Shown here: positions 43,369-53,611 of the stretch, piece after piece | How positions within the stretch are numbered: position 1 is the first letter of the stretch | Layout of the letters: every line of letters starts with the position of its first letter | Assembly (NCBI RefSeq): GCF_030684895.1 | Contig: NZ_JAUXXP010000054.1 | Coordinates: 1 to 64,000, forward strand | DNA length: 64,000 bases | Reading direction: 5' to 3' | Origin: Pseudomonas sp. | GTDB lineage: Bacteria > Pseudomonadota > Gammaproteobacteria > Pseudomonadales > Pseudomonadaceae | Made by a program: the position numbers and the translations under genes | Notes under the pieces: model-generated | Told to the model about the DNA's origin: nothing | What the model saw: only the letters and a program-made list of their open reading frames with translations | The model's database searches: none

Positions 43369-46300
43369 ATGCCCCAGGGAAGTCATCTGTCAGACGCAGT
43401 GGTCAGCGCCAGGGTCGTTCCTGCTAGGAGCGCCAAGGGTTGTGCCGATCTGGCCGAGCTGGCTGCTGCCGAGAGCTGGTCGCCAGCGCCGCTGGAGATG
43501 GTGGGGTTCTCCCTGCCTGAGAGCGTGCGCCAGGCTCGGCAACGCATGCTGGCGCAGTACCGCGGGCGTTTTCATAGCGTGCGCCTAGTCGCTGGCATGG
43601 CCGGTATTGGCGACATCGCCCATGGCGAGTATGTCTGCGATGGTGTCTACGACAACCTCGGGCGGTTGAATAACGCCTGGTACGAAAAGCACGGGTTGCG
43701 TCTCGATGACAGCGGTGCCTGCGAATTCTTCAGTGGTAAGGGCGAGCCGTTGCAGGTGGCCAGTGCCATTAGCTTCTTCGGCTGGGAAAACGGTAACTAT
43801 GCGCACTGGCTGAGCGAGAAACTCGGGCGTTTCTACTGGATCGAACAGGCCGATCTGCCGCAGGATACCGTTGTACTGGTCGAGGCCGGCTTGCCTGCCT
43901 CTATCATGGACGCTCTGGCCTTGTTCTGGCCGCGCGAGCGTACGGTCTGTGTACAGCCGGGGCGCGCCTGTCAGGTGGACGTGCTGCATCATTTCTCCGA
44001 CGCCGCCGATATCTGGGAGCCGCGTGCAGGCTACGTCTATCGCGGTGACGAATATCATCTCTATCCGCCGGCCATCGCCTGGATGGCCAACCGGGTCAGG
44101 GCCCGTTGTTCTGCGCTCGATGGCCGGGACAGGGCCTATCTGATCCGACCGCCGGGCGGTAACGGCCGCACCATCGTCAATCAACAGGAGCTGATCCGCC
44201 AGCTCAATGGCGAATGCTTCCAGGCCTTTCAGCCGGAGGTGCGCGATTTCGCCTCGCAAGTGCGTGCGCTTGCGGGCTGCGAACTGGCGATTCTGGGCTC
44301 TGGTGCGGCGGCCGCCAACCTTCTATGGATGCCCCGGGGCGGCACGCTGGTTATGCTGATCCAGGACAACCCGCAGATGTGGTACTGGTTCTTCCACGCC
44401 CTGGCCGCTGCCGTGGGGGTGCGCCTGGTCTATCACCCCGTCAAGGGATTGCCTGGCACCCACAGCGTCGTCTACCACTGGAACGTGGAAATCCCCATCG
44501 AGGCACTGCGCCAATGGCTGGCTCAGGATGCGCAGCGCGCCAGCCAGGGGCAGCCGGAGCAGCCGGAGCAGCCGCTGGGCGTCGCGACTCTGCAGGGTGA
44601 GCTCGCAGGGCGGCGCCGTAGAACGTTGCCCGAACCGCTGCCTGCCGAGCCGCAGGAAGAGGGCGTCGACGTCACCGTAGCGGTGATGTCCTACAACAAC
44701 GCCGCATTCCTGGCCCAGACCATCGATTCGATCCTGGCCCAGGAGGGTGTGCGGCTTGAGGTAGTGGTCTACGACGACTGCTCGAAAGATGACAGCCTGG
44801 ACGTGCTGAAACTTTATGCCGGCGAGCCGCGCCTGCATTTCGAAGTTAACGCCCAGAACCTCGGCATGACCGGTAACTACAACAAATGCGCGGCGGCTGG
44901 ACGCGGGCGTTATGTGGTGGTGCTGGGTTCCGATGACGTGCTCTACCCAGGTCACCTTGCCTCACTGGTCGAAGCCATGGATGCCAGTCCGCAGGCTGCG
45001 CTGGGCTATACCCAGTGCTACTGGATCGACGAGAAGGGTGTGCGGCAGCAGTACGCGGACCACCCGGGGCACCGGCGCGCATCCTATTGCGGTGGGCGCG
45101 ACGAAGTGATTGATCTGCTGTGCTTCGACAACTACATCACGCCTTCTGCCGCCATGTTGCGCCGTAGCTCGCTGCACCTCGTCGCACTGCCAGAAGGTGG
45201 CATCCACCGCCACGACATGCTCGCCGGCGACTGGGAACTGTGGATTCGCCTGGCTCATGTGGCGCCCGACTTTGTCTTCCTGCGTCAGCCCAGCGTCGGC
45301 TACCGAGTACATGGTGGGCAGATATCCAAGAGCTTCTATGGCAGCGACCGACCGCTGCGTGAGCACACCGAAATTCTCGAGCTGTGCTTGGATGACGCGG
45401 CGACCCGCGTGCGCATGCGGGACGCCGCGCAACCTATCTGGCAACTCTATCGTCAGCGTATCGAGGCCTACTCGGCGGAGTTCAGGGCGCCGCTGCAAGT
45501 GCGCATTGATGCCATACGCCGCGCGCTGCTGGAACAGAGTGCCGATGATTCGGTCGCGCAGTGTTTGTTTTCCATAATTCTCACCACCTACAACCGTCCC
45601 GATCTGCTGAAGGATGCTCTGGCAAGCGTTGGCAGCCAGACGCTGTGCGATTTTGAAGTCATCCTGATCAACGATAATGGAGAGCCGGTTGAGCACCTGC
45701 TGGCGGTCTACGACTTCCCCATCACCTATATCCGTCAGGGGCGCAATCAGGGCCTGTCGGCCGCGCGTAACGCCGGTCTCAAGCAGGCGCGCGGACGCTA
45801 TGTCGTCTATCTCGACGACGACGATATATACCTGCCCAATCACCTGGCCGTGCTGGCTGAGGCCTTTGAACAGCATCCGGGCAGCGTTATCTATACCGGC
45901 GTCGAGTACGTTAACGAAAAGCTGGAGAACGGCCAGCGCATCGAGCTAGGCCGTGGCCAGCCGTTCAAGCACGAGGTGTTTGATCGCGACCGTCTATTTA
46001 CGCAGAACTACATCCCGGTCAATACCTGGGCGCACCCGCGCAGCATGCTAGGTGAAGTCGGCGAATTTGATACTGGGCTGGCTGCGTTCGAAGACTGGGA
46101 CATGCTCCTTCGTCTGGCCACGCGCTACCCCTTTGTCCATGTGCCGGTTGTGACCAGCGAAGTTCATACGCGCGAGCAGAGCACCAGTGACGATCACATG
46201 CTGGGTCGGGAGCGGAAGAACTTCCCGGCGCTCTATCAACTGCTGTATCAGCGTTACCCCGGTTCGGACAGTGAGGTATTGACGCGTGAGCGCGGGGATA

Positions 46301-48960
46301 TGCTGCAGCGTTTGGGTATCTCGGCAGACAGATGTACTGATGTTCCCACCCTGCAGCGTTGGCTGGCGGAGCGCCTGCCAACCAAGACGGAAAACCGCTT
46401 AATTAATCAGTACCTGCAAGAACATGACGGCGGACCGCTGATCGGCATCATCGTGCTCGATCTGGATGGGCAATCAGCGCTGTTGATGCAAACCCTGAAG
46501 AGCCTGATCGGCGAGCGCTGCCTGTATGCCACCCTGAAGATCGTGGTGCTGACCAGTAGCGCTGATGTACCGAAGACCTCTGCGGGGGATAAGTTGCACT
46601 TCGTTCGATTGAGCGACGCAAGCCTGGCAGCACAGATTAACCACGTAGTGAGTGAAAGCGATTTCTCCTGGTTCATGTTGGCCCGCGCCGGCGATGAGTT
46701 CACCCCGAGTGGCTTGATGGTCGCAGGGCTGGAGCTGGCGGCAAATCCGGAGTGCCGTGCAATTTATGGTGACCAGTTGCAGCGCTTGCCTGATGGCAGT
46801 CTGGGCGGGGCATTTCTGCCGAGCTTCAACCTGGATCTGCTGCTTAGCTTCCCACTGGTCATTGCGCGGCACTGGTTGTTCCGGCGTGATGTGTTTCTGG
46901 CTGTCGGTGGTTTTGATGCGCAGTTTGCCGAAGCCCTGGAGTTCGACTTGCTCACCAGGCTGATTGAGGCACAGGGTCTGCTTGGGCTGGGGCATGTTGA
47001 TGAGCCACTGCTGATCACCGATGCGCCTGCGCTGCGGGATAACCCAGATGAGCGGCGAGTGATTGAGCGTCATCTGGCCCAGCGCGGTTATCAGGCGCGG
47101 GTTATTCCAGGGCTACCTGCACGTTACCGCATCGATTACGGCCATTCGAATACCCCGCTGGTATCGATCATCATCGCTATTGACGCCTCTTTGGCCTGTC
47201 TGCAGCGCTGTCTGGAGAGTCTGCTCGAGAAAACCCGTTACGCACATTACGAGATTCTGTTCGGTGGCCACGATGCACTGGATGCGGATACTCAAGTGTG
47301 GTTGCAGGGTATTGCCGGTCTGGCTGATGCCCGGCTCAGGGTTGTCTCGGCGGGCGATATCGTCCAGGCCCAGAACCAGGCAGCCATGGCCGCTCAGGGT
47401 GAATACCTGCTGCTGTTGTCTGCTGAGTCGGTGGCGGTGAGTGAAGTCTGGCTGGACGAGCTGCTCAATCATGCGCAACGCCCTGAAGTCGGTGTTGTTG
47501 GCGGCAAACTGTTGAGCGGCGATGGACGTATTGATCAAGCCGGCTTACTGCTCGGGTTGCGGGGGCCTGCTGGCCGGGCATTCGCCGGTGAGGCAATGAA
47601 CAGTGCGGGCTATCTGCAACGCCTGCAGGTCGATCAGAACTACAGCGCCGTGAGTGATGCCTGTCTGATGGTGCGCGCCGACATCTTTCGTCAGCTCGGC
47701 GGGCTGGATACCACGCTGAATGCTTACCGCGATGTCGATTTCTGTCTGCGGGTACGTGCTGCGGGCTACCTGACCGTATGGGCTGCCCATGCAGTGCTGA
47801 TGCATGAACATGTATATCGAGAGCCCGATGTGGCCGAGCAGGACGCTCTCTACGAGCGTCACCTGGCCGACATTGCGCGTGACCCTGCCTATAACCGTAA
47901 TCTGGCGTTGAGTGGTCGCGGTTTTGATCTGGAAGTCGACTCTGGTCTGACCTGGCGCCCACTGAGCTGGCGCCCGCTGCCAGTGGTGCTGGCGCATCCT
48001 GCGGACCCCTTTGGTTGTGGTAACTACCGTGTGATCAAACCGTTCTCGGCGCTTAAAGAGAGTGGTATGGCTGATGGCATGATGTCTATCGGGCTGTTGC
48101 AGGTGCCGGACTTGGAGCGCCTTGACCCGGACGTGATCGTGCTGCAGCGCCAGATCGGTGACGAGCGCCTGGACGCCATGCGCCGCATCAAGAAATTCTC
48201 GCAGGCATTCACCATTTATGAGCTGGATGATTACCTGCCCAACCTGCCGCTCAAGAGTGTGCATCGTCCGCAGATGCCGAAGGACATACTCAAGTCGCTG
48301 CGCAAGGGGCTGAGCTTTGTTGATCGCTTCACGGTATCCACTGCGCCGTTGGCTGAGGCCTTTGCCGGGTTGCATGGCGATATTCGGGTAGTTGAGAACC
48401 GCTTGCCGGTGGATTGGTGGAGCGGCCTGTCGTCCATGCGGCGGCGAGGAAGGAAGCCTCGGGTCGGTTGGGCGGGTGGCGTTAGCCACACCGGTGATCT
48501 GGAATTGATCACTGATGTGGTCAAGGAGCTGGCAGGTGAGGTCGAGTGGGTGTTTATGGGCATGTGCCCGGAAGTAATCCGTCCTTACGTGCATGAGATG
48601 CATGTGGGCGTTGCAATTGATCTGTACCCGGCCGCATTGGCCAACCTGGATCTGGACCTTGCTTTGGCTCCGGTCGAGCAGAATCTGTTCAATGAATGCA
48701 AAAGCAACTTGCGTCTTCTTGAGTACGGCGCTTGTGGCTTCCCGGTTATCTGCAGTGATCTGGTGTGTTACCAGGGGGCGTTGCCGGTAACCCGGGTGAA
48801 AAATCGCTTCAAGGACTGGGTCGACGCAATTCGCATGCACATCAGTGATCTGGACGCGAGTGCCAGGATGGGTGATGAGCTGCGCCGGCAGGTGCAGCAC
48901 GGCTGGATGCTCGACGGGGAAAATCTTGAGGTGTGGAGAGCCTCATGGTTGCCTGATTGA
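43369..48960 (+). CDS. Giant multi-domain glycosyltransferase, probable flagellin glycosyltransferase
   Basis: A single 1,863-residue frame combining several glycosyltransferase units. Roughly: residues 110-370 resemble GT61/DUF563 (FFGWENGNYAHWLSEKLGRF ... GSGAAAANLLWMPRGG); 432-660 a GT2 (VTVAVMSYNNAAFLAQTIDS, GSDD); 734-950 a second GT2 (FSIILTTYNRPDLLKDALAS, LDDDD); 1024-1250 a GT2-like unit with weak acidic motif; 1264-1480 another GT2-like unit (PLVSIIIAID) where LLSAES replaces a DxD; 1538-1863 a GT-B-like domain (HPADPFGCGNYRVIKPFSAL, RVGWAGGVSHTGD, NLRLLEYGACGFPVICSD). No signal peptide. The start at 43369 has GGAG eight bases upstream. It lies next to fliC, as FgtA-like transferases do in other Pseudomonas, so stepwise glycan assembly on flagellin is the likely role. 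Confidence 0.85.
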   Translation: MPQGSHLSDAVVSARVVPARSAKGCADLAELAAAESWSPAPLEMVGFSLPESVRQARQRMLAQYRGRFHSVRLVAGMAGIGDIAHGEYVCDGVYDNLGRLNNAWYEKHGLRLDDSGACEFFSGKGEPLQVASAISFFGWENGNYAHWLSEKLGRFYWIEQADLPQDTVVLVEAGLPASIMDALALFWPRERTVCVQPGRACQVDVLHHFSDAADIWEPRAGYVYRGDEYHLYPPAIAWMANRVRARCSALDGRDRAYLIRPPGGNGRTIVNQQELIRQLNGECFQAFQPEVRDFASQVRALAGCELAILGSGAAAANLLWMPRGGTLVMLIQDNPQMWYWFFHALAAAVGVRLVYHPVKGLPGTHSVVYHWNVEIPIEALRQWLAQDAQRASQGQPEQPEQPLGVATLQGELAGRRRRTLPEPLPAEPQEEGVDVTVAVMSYNNAAFLAQTIDSILAQEGVRLEVVVYDDCSKDDSLDVLKLYAGEPRLHFEVNAQNLGMTGNYNKCAAAGRGRYVVVLGSDDVLYPGHLASLVEAMDASPQAALGYTQCYWIDEKGVRQQYADHPGHRRASYCGGRDEVIDLLCFDNYITPSAAMLRRSSLHLVALPEGGIHRHDMLAGDWELWIRLAHVAPDFVFLRQPSVGYRVHGGQISKSFYGSDRPLREHTEILELCLDDAATRVRMRDAAQPIWQLYRQRIEAYSAEFRAPLQVRIDAIRRALLEQSADDSVAQCLFSIILTTYNRPDLLKDALASVGSQTLCDFEVILINDNGEPVEHLLAVYDFPITYIRQGRNQGLSAARNAGLKQARGRYVVYLDDDDIYLPNHLAVLAEAFEQHPGSVIYTGVEYVNEKLENGQRIELGRGQPFKHEVFDRDRLFTQNYIPVNTWAHPRSMLGEVGEFDTGLAAFEDWDMLLRLATRYPFVHVPVVTSEVHTREQSTSDDHMLGRERKNFPALYQLLYQRYPGSDSEVLTRERGDMLQRLGISADRCTDVPTLQRWLAERLPTKTENRLINQYLQEHDGGPLIGIIVLDLDGQSALLMQTLKSLIGERCLYATLKIVVLTSSADVPKTSAGDKLHFVRLSDASLAAQINHVVSESDFSWFMLARAGDEFTPSGLMVAGLELAANPECRAIYGDQLQRLPDGSLGGAFLPSFNLDLLLSFPLVIARHWLFRRDVFLAVGGFDAQFAEALEFDLLTRLIEAQGLLGLGHVDEPLLITDAPALRDNPDERRVIERHLAQRGYQARVIPGLPARYRIDYGHSNTPLVSIIIAIDASLACLQRCLESLLEKTRYAHYEILFGGHDALDADTQVWLQGIAGLADARLRVVSAGDIVQAQNQAAMAAQGEYLLLLSAESVAVSEVWLDELLNHAQRPEVGVVGGKLLSGDGRIDQAGLLLGLRGPAGRAFAGEAMNSAGYLQRLQVDQNYSAVSDACLMVRADIFRQLGGLDTTLNAYRDVDFCLRVRAAGYLTVWAAHAVLMHEHVYREPDVAEQDALYERHLADIARDPAYNRNLALSGRGFDLEVDSGLTWRPLSWRPLPVVLAHPADPFGCGNYRVIKPFSALKESGMADGMMSIGLLQVPDLERLDPDVIVLQRQIGDERLDAMRRIKKFSQAFTIYELDDYLPNLPLKSVHRPQMPKDILKSLRKGLSFVDRFTVSTAPLAEAFAGLHGDIRVVENRLPVDWWSGLSSMRRRGRKPRVGWAGGVSHTGDLELITDVVKELAGEVEWVFMGMCPEVIRPYVHEMHVGVAIDLYPAALANLDLDLALAPVEQNLFNECKSNLRLLEYGACGFPVICSDLVCYQGALPVTRVKNRFKDWVDAIRMHISDLDASARMGDELRRQVQHGWMLDGENLEVWRASWLPD

Positions 48961-49122
48961 TGCCGACAAAGTGCTAGCGAGGGTTCAGGTTGAAGGAATG
49001 GGCTGTTTTTGTATGTGAAGAACTCGGTATTTGCCGTCGGGATGTCGGCAGATACCAAGTTTTTCTCGGCTTTGCTGCTTAAGTAATTGTTCTGTTTGTG
49101 GAAAAAAAAATAGAACGAGTTG
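48961..49122. other. Upstream part of the fliC leader region
   Basis: No gene is supported between the giant glycosyltransferase and the fliC promoter. A poly-A stretch (49101-49110) on the plus strand lies just before the FliA promoter. I see no clear terminator after the glycosyltransferase. Confidence 0.4.
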
Positions 49123-49123
49123 C

Positions 49124-49150
49124 TAAAGCTGCTCCTAAGGCCGCCGATAT
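49124..49150 (+). promoter_or_regulatory. FliA (sigma-28) promoter of fliC
   Basis: TAAA (49124-49127), 15 bases, GCCGATAT (49143-49150): matches the FliA consensus TAAA-N15-GCCGATAA except for the last base. It lies about 100 bases before the fliC start, consistent with late flagellin expression. Confidence 0.9.
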
Positions 49151-49250
49151 AAAGATCGAATGCGAACTTTATGGGGCGTCTGAGCAAAGCAGGCCCGAAG
49201 CTCGCAGGCTCAGACAATCTCAGTAGCACGGTCCTTTGGAGGCAAACACC

Positions 49251-50735
49251 ATGGCCCTTACAGTCAACACAAACGTAGCGTCACTCAACACTCAGCGTAA
49301 CCTCAATAGCTCATCCAAAGGCTTGGATACTTCGTTGCAGCGCCTGTCCACAGGCTTCCGCATCAACAGTGCCAAGGATGACGCCGCCGGCTTGCAGATT
49401 TCCAACCGTCTGACCAGCCAGATAAACGGTCTGAACGTTGCGACCCGTAACTCCAACGACGGCATCTCCCTGGCGCAAACCGCTGAAGGTGCACTGCAGC
49501 AGTCGACTGGCATTCTGCAACGTATCCGTGACTTGGCCCTGCAATCGGCCAACGGTTCTAACGGCGCCACTGAGCGTGCAGCCCTGCAAGGCGAAGTGTC
49601 GCAGTTGCAACAAGAACTGAACCGTATTTCTGAAACCACCAGCTTCGGTGGCCGTAAGATTCTCGACGGCTCCTTCGGTTCGCAAAGCTTCCAAGTAGGT
49701 GCTAACGCTTACGAAACCATCAGCGTATCGATCGGCTCCGCTGCAACTGACCGTATCGGTATCAACCGCTTCACCACCGATGGCGCTGCTGCCACTGCTA
49801 CTGCTTCTGGTGCTGCCTTCAGTGCTACATCAGGCAGTGCCTACGGCAGTTCTTCGTTCAACGTCAACTCCAAACTGTCTGATGGTGATGTAGCCATCGC
49901 TGGTGCAGCCAGCGGCTCGGCGAGTGAAGTGGCTCGTGCAATTAACTCCAAGAGCGATGAAACCGGCGTCACGGCCAACGCCAGAACTGTAGCCACACTA
50001 GGTGGTATTACTGCCTCGGGTACTGTTTCTTTTGATCTGTCCGGCCTGACCAGCAAGTCTCTTGCAAAAGACGCTACTTCTGTTTCTGCAGTAGTCAGTG
50101 ACCTGAGTGATCTGTCTGCTCTGGCTGATGCAATCAACCGCGAAACTGGCAAGACTGGTATCTCCGCAGTGTCTAAAGGTAGCACCATTGAGCTGGTTAG
50201 CTCCCGTGGTGATGCCATCAGCATCAGTAACTTCGCAGGCTCCGGCGGTGCTACGCTGCAAGCGAAGAGCTTCGATGGGAAGACTGATGTGGGCACTGCT
50301 GCAACTATCGTTACTGGCGGTGGTGCGCGTGCAGACGGTCAAGTTCAACTCGAAGCTGCTGATGCCTTCAGTGTGAATGGCTTGACTGGTGGTTTGGGTA
50401 CTGATGGTTTCAGTGAACTGAATGCGGTGAATACCATCGATATCAGTACGGCAACAGGTGCACAGGACGCTCTGGGTATCATCAACGGTGCAATTTCCAA
50501 CATCGATAGCCAGCGTGCCCAACTCGGTGCTGTTCAAAACCGTTTCGAGAACACTATCTCGAACCTGCAGAACATCTCTGAGAACTCCTCTGCTGCTCGC
50601 AGCCGGATTCGTGATACTGACTTTGCTGCTGAAACCTCGGAGCTGACCAAAAATCAGATCCTGCAGCAGGCCGGTACCGCGATCTTGGCCCAGGCTAACC
50701 AGTTGCCACAGGCTGTACTCAGCCTGCTCGGCTAA
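49251..50735 (+). CDS. fliC: Flagellin
   Basis: Filament subunit, 494 residues. The D0/D1 N-terminus ([40 protein letters not shown]) and C-terminus ([40 protein letters not shown]) are strongly conserved; residues about 175-395 form a Ser/Thr/Ala-rich variable domain suited to O-glycosylation. The ATG at 49251 follows GGAGG; an in-frame start at 49236 would include the ribosome-binding site. The 16-kb glycosylation island directly upstream probably modifies this protein. Confidence 0.96.
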   Translation: MALTVNTNVASLNTQRNLNSSSKGLDTSLQRLSTGFRINSAKDDAAGLQISNRLTSQINGLNVATRNSNDGISLAQTAEGALQQSTGILQRIRDLALQSANGSNGATERAALQGEVSQLQQELNRISETTSFGGRKILDGSFGSQSFQVGANAYETISVSIGSAATDRIGINRFTTDGAAATATASGAAFSATSGSAYGSSSFNVNSKLSDGDVAIAGAASGSASEVARAINSKSDETGVTANARTVATLGGITASGTVSFDLSGLTSKSLAKDATSVSAVVSDLSDLSALADAINRETGKTGISAVSKGSTIELVSSRGDAISISNFAGSGGATLQAKSFDGKTDVGTAATIVTGGGARADGQVQLEAADAFSVNGLTGGLGTDGFSELNAVNTIDISTATGAQDALGIINGAISNIDSQRAQLGAVQNRFENTISNLQNISENSSAARSRIRDTDFAAETSELTKNQILQQAGTAILAQANQLPQAVLSLLG

Positions 50736-50754
50736 GGGTAAAGCGCTAGACTGC

Positions 50755-50781
50755 GGGGAGAAGGGCTTAGCTCTTCTCCCC
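50755..50781 (+). terminator. Stem-loop between fliC and flaG
   Basis: GGGGAGAAG / CTTCTCCCC around a nine-base loop, starting 20 bases after the fliC stop. There is no T-run (GTTCCCTC follows), so it may be a leaky terminator or an mRNA 3'-stabilising hairpin that keeps fliC in excess over flaG-fliD. Confidence 0.65.
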
Positions 50782-50806
50782 GTTCCCTCATTCTGAGGAG
50801 AAAGTT

Positions 50807-51199
50807 ATGGACATTGGTTCTATTCAAGGTTCGTCTGCATCCACCGCTGTTGCTTCCAAAGCAGAGCGTGCGCCAAATGCCTCTGCCAAAGTTGTGGCTG
50901 ATGCTGTTGAGCGTAAGCCTTCTGAAGACGCTGCAACCGGTAGTGCCACAAAGGTTGAAAATGGCTCCGCGGCCTCTCGCGAAGAGGTCGAAGCTGCAGT
51001 TGCGACGATTCAGGACTTTGTCCAATCGGTACGTCGTAGCCTGAATTTTTCCCTCGAAGAGGGCAGTGGGCGTGTCGTGGTCAAGGTGACTGATGCAGGG
51101 TCGGGTGATGTGATCCGGCAAATTCCTTCTGAAGAAGCGCTGCAGTTGGCAGAGAATCTTTCGGAGGTTCGTAGTTTGTTATTCAAAGCTGAGGCCTAG
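50807..51199 (+). CDS. flaG: Flagellar protein FlaG
   Basis: FlaG-family protein, 130 residues. The first 60 residues are low-complexity; the conserved C-terminal domain has VQSVRRSLNFSLEEGSGRVV then VIRQIPSEEALQLAENL. FlaG influences filament length in several polarly flagellated bacteria. Ribosome-binding site GAGGAGAAAG precedes the ATG. Lies between fliC and fliD as usual in Pseudomonas and Vibrio. Confidence 0.93.
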   Translation: MDIGSIQGSSASTAVASKAERAPNASAKVVADAVERKPSEDAATGSATKVENGSAASREEVEAAVATIQDFVQSVRRSLNFSLEEGSGRVVVKVTDAGSGDVIRQIPSEEALQLAENLSEVRSLLFKAEA

Positions 51200-51275
51200 C
51201 CAACAAGGTTGGCACAGCTTTTGACTGTTAACGCTTATCTAGCGTGTTGCAGTCATTATTTTGGCGAGGTGAAGC

Positions 51276-52739
51276 ATGGTCGGGATTACGGGCATTGGCT
51301 CAGGAATCAAAATCGACGAAATCGTCACAGCGTTGGTCAATGCCGAAAGGGCGCCAAAGACCAGTCAGTTGGACCGTCTCGAGAAGACCACCGTTGCGCG
51401 CATCTCGGCCGTGGGCTCGCTAACCAGCGCGCTGAATACCTTCAAAACTGCCGTCGACTCGCTGAATAAGGCTTCCTTGTTCGAGTCGCGAACGGCGAGC
51501 TCATCCAACACCAGTGCCCTTAAGGTTACTGCCGCAACCACTGCCCCTGCAGGCAACTACAACGTTCAGGTCAAGCAGTTGGCGACCAGCAGTAAGGTAG
51601 CGCTGCAGTCGGTTACTGGTGGCAACACCGCCACATTTAATAGCGGCGTGCTTACTATTTCTGCGGGCAGCTCGAGCTTCAACGTCAACATTACTTCCAG
51701 CAATAACACCCTGGCCGGTATGCGCGACGCAATCAATGAAGCCGGCAAAAGCAGCGGTGTGAGTGCCACGATCATCACCGATGATTCAGGTTCGCGGCTG
51801 GTTCTGAGCTCCACCAAGAGTGGTGCTGGCAATGACATTCAGGTCGTGGCCAACGAAGACAATGTGACGACTGGAGCCAACGTGTTGACGTCTCAGGCGT
51901 TTACTCCAGCGGTTGACCCCGGCAATGCCGATGCCTTCCTTAAACCCAACTCCACTACGGGTGCTGGTGGTGTTATCACCAAGGCCCAGTCGGCCAAGAT
52001 ATCCATTGATGGTTTGGAATTGGTCCGCGACACTAACCGTATTGAGGACGCACTAGAGGGCGTAACGCTTGATCTCACTGCGGCACAGAGCTCTACAGAT
52101 TTGGCCGATGGCAAAACCATCAGCGTCACTGTTGGGGTCGATAAAAGTGGTGTGAAAACCAACCTGCAGAAGTTTGTTGATGCTTACAACGCGTTGATCA
52201 GTACGACTTCTCAGCTGACAGCCGTTGTGCCGGTCGATGGCGGTAAGCCGGTAACGGGCCCTTTGCTCGGTGACTCATCTATTCGCAATGTGCTGTCCAG
52301 CTTGCGTAATGAAATGGTCAATATGACTGGTGAGGGCGGGGTTCGTGCACTGGCAGATTTGGGGATTACGTCTGATTGGAAAACTGGTCAGCTCAAGATT
52401 GATGACACAAAACTAACTAAAGCGTTGGACGGCAATTTCGATCAGGTTGCCGGTTACCTCGCAGGCGATAATGGACTGATGGGGCGTCTGTCCAAATCTG
52501 TTGGCTCATATGTGGGAGCCACGGGTGTGCTTAAGCAGCGTACTGATGCATTGCAGGTTACCAAGCAGAGTGTCGATGAGCAGCGCAAAGTATTGGCTGT
52601 TCGGGTCGAGAGTCTGCAGACGCGTCTTTATGCTCAGTACAACGCTATGGACTCCCTTGTCGGCCGGCTAAAACAAACCAGCGAAAGCCTGGCCAATCAA
52701 CTCGCCAGCCTGCCAGGTTTCGTGAAAAAGGATAAGTAA
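51276..52739 (+). CDS. fliD: Flagellar filament cap FliD (HAP2)
   Basis: Filament cap protein, 487 residues. The N-terminal [20 protein letters not shown] with [20 protein letters not shown] and the C-terminal domain ([39 protein letters not shown]) are typical. It may also carry mucin-binding or adhesin properties in relatives. Its stop overlaps the first fliS start by one base (TAATG). Confidence 0.95.
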   Translation: MVGITGIGSGIKIDEIVTALVNAERAPKTSQLDRLEKTTVARISAVGSLTSALNTFKTAVDSLNKASLFESRTASSSNTSALKVTAATTAPAGNYNVQVKQLATSSKVALQSVTGGNTATFNSGVLTISAGSSSFNVNITSSNNTLAGMRDAINEAGKSSGVSATIITDDSGSRLVLSSTKSGAGNDIQVVANEDNVTTGANVLTSQAFTPAVDPGNADAFLKPNSTTGAGGVITKAQSAKISIDGLELVRDTNRIEDALEGVTLDLTAAQSSTDLADGKTISVTVGVDKSGVKTNLQKFVDAYNALISTTSQLTAVVPVDGGKPVTGPLLGDSSIRNVLSSLRNEMVNMTGEGGVRALADLGITSDWKTGQLKIDDTKLTKALDGNFDQVAGYLAGDNGLMGRLSKSVGSYVGATGVLKQRTDALQVTKQSVDEQRKVLAVRVESLQTRLYAQYNAMDSLVGRLKQTSESLANQLASLPGFVKKDK

Positions 52740-53131
52740 TGAGCAAGAAGCCGATTGATACCTACAAACAGGTCAATACCAGCCACGATGTTTCGCCCTA
52801 TCGCACTGTTCAACTGCTGCTTGAGGGGGCGTTGCAAAGGGTAATGTTGGCCAAGCATGCACAGGTTGAGGGGGATGCCGAGATTCGCGGCATGGCCGTT
52901 GGCAGCACTATCACCATCCTCGGCGTATTGCAGGCGAGCTTGGACAAAGAGTTGGGCGGTGAAATTGCCGAGAACCTGGATTCGCTCTACGACTACATGA
53001 CGCGCCGGTTGGCCGGTGTAGCGCTCGACAGTACGCCGCGTACTCTGGATGAGGTTCAGGCGCTGCTTGAGCAGATCAAAAGCGCTTGGGATGCCATCGG
53101 CCCAGAGGTTGAGCCGGCTGTAGGAAACTGA
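52739..53131 (+). CDS. fliS: Flagellin export chaperone FliS (copy 1)
   Basis: Cytoplasmic chaperone of 130 residues that holds flagellin C-termini before export. Family features: [40 protein letters not shown], and [20 protein letters not shown]. It is more divergent at the N-terminus ([14 protein letters not shown] instead of SPHRLIQMLMEG) than copy 2. Translationally coupled to fliD. Confidence 0.9.
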   Translation: MSKKPIDTYKQVNTSHDVSPYRTVQLLLEGALQRVMLAKHAQVEGDAEIRGMAVGSTITILGVLQASLDKELGGEIAENLDSLYDYMTRRLAGVALDSTPRTLDEVQALLEQIKSAWDAIGPEVEPAVGN

Positions 53132-53140
53132 TTTCGTTGC

Positions 53141-53167
53141 TAAAGCTTTGCTCTGTAGCGCCGATAC
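53141..53167 (+). promoter_or_regulatory. FliA promoter of the second fliS
   Basis: TAAA (53141-53144), exactly 15 bases, GCCGATAC (53160-53167): the same spacing as the fliC promoter and a close match to the FliA consensus. It lies 37 bases before the second fliS gene, so that gene and the FliT-like gene can be expressed separately from fliD. Confidence 0.85.
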
Positions 53168-53203
53168 CCAAGGTATCCAGCAAACAGAACAGCGAGAACA
53201 ACG

Positions 53204-53584
53204 ATGAACGCGATGGCGGCCCTCAAGCAGTATCAAACCGTCAACACCCAGGCGCAGGCTATTGAAGCCAGCCCGCATCGGCTGATCCAGATGTTGATGG
53301 AGGGTGGGCTCACCCGTTTGGCCCAAGCTCGTGGTGCCATGGAGCGCAATCAAGTCGCCCTCAAAGGCGAGCTGATCAGTAAAGCCATCGGCATCATTGG
53401 CGGCTTGCGCGAAGGTTTAAATCTGGAGCAGGGCGGTGAAGTGGCTGCCAATCTGGATAGCCTGTATGAGTACATGACTTCGCGTTTGGTTGAAGCCAAT
53501 GTGCAGAATGAAACTGCGCCGCTGGATGAAGTCGCAGGCCTGCTGCGTAATGTAAAAGCTGGCTGGGATGCCATCGCTGAGTGA
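53204..53584 (+). CDS. Flagellin export chaperone FliS (copy 2)
   Basis: Second FliS-family chaperone, 126 residues: LKQYQTVNTQAQAIEASPHR, LIQMLMEGGLTRLAQARGAM, LNLEQGGEVAANLDSLYEYM, and WDAIAE at the end. It is closer to canonical FliS than copy 1. Tandem fliS genes are known in Pseudomonas; different clients or expression timing are possible. It has its own FliA promoter. Confidence 0.93.
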   Translation: MNAMAALKQYQTVNTQAQAIEASPHRLIQMLMEGGLTRLAQARGAMERNQVALKGELISKAIGIIGGLREGLNLEQGGEVAANLDSLYEYMTSRLVEANVQNETAPLDEVAGLLRNVKAGWDAIAE

Positions 53585-53611
53585 TGCTGTTTCCCGCCTG
53601 AGGAATTGTTT

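Noticed and set aside
47545..48900. 451-codon minus-strand frame inside the giant glycosyltransferase gene
   Set aside because: Shadow of a gene whose plus-strand product has clear glycosyltransferase motifs.
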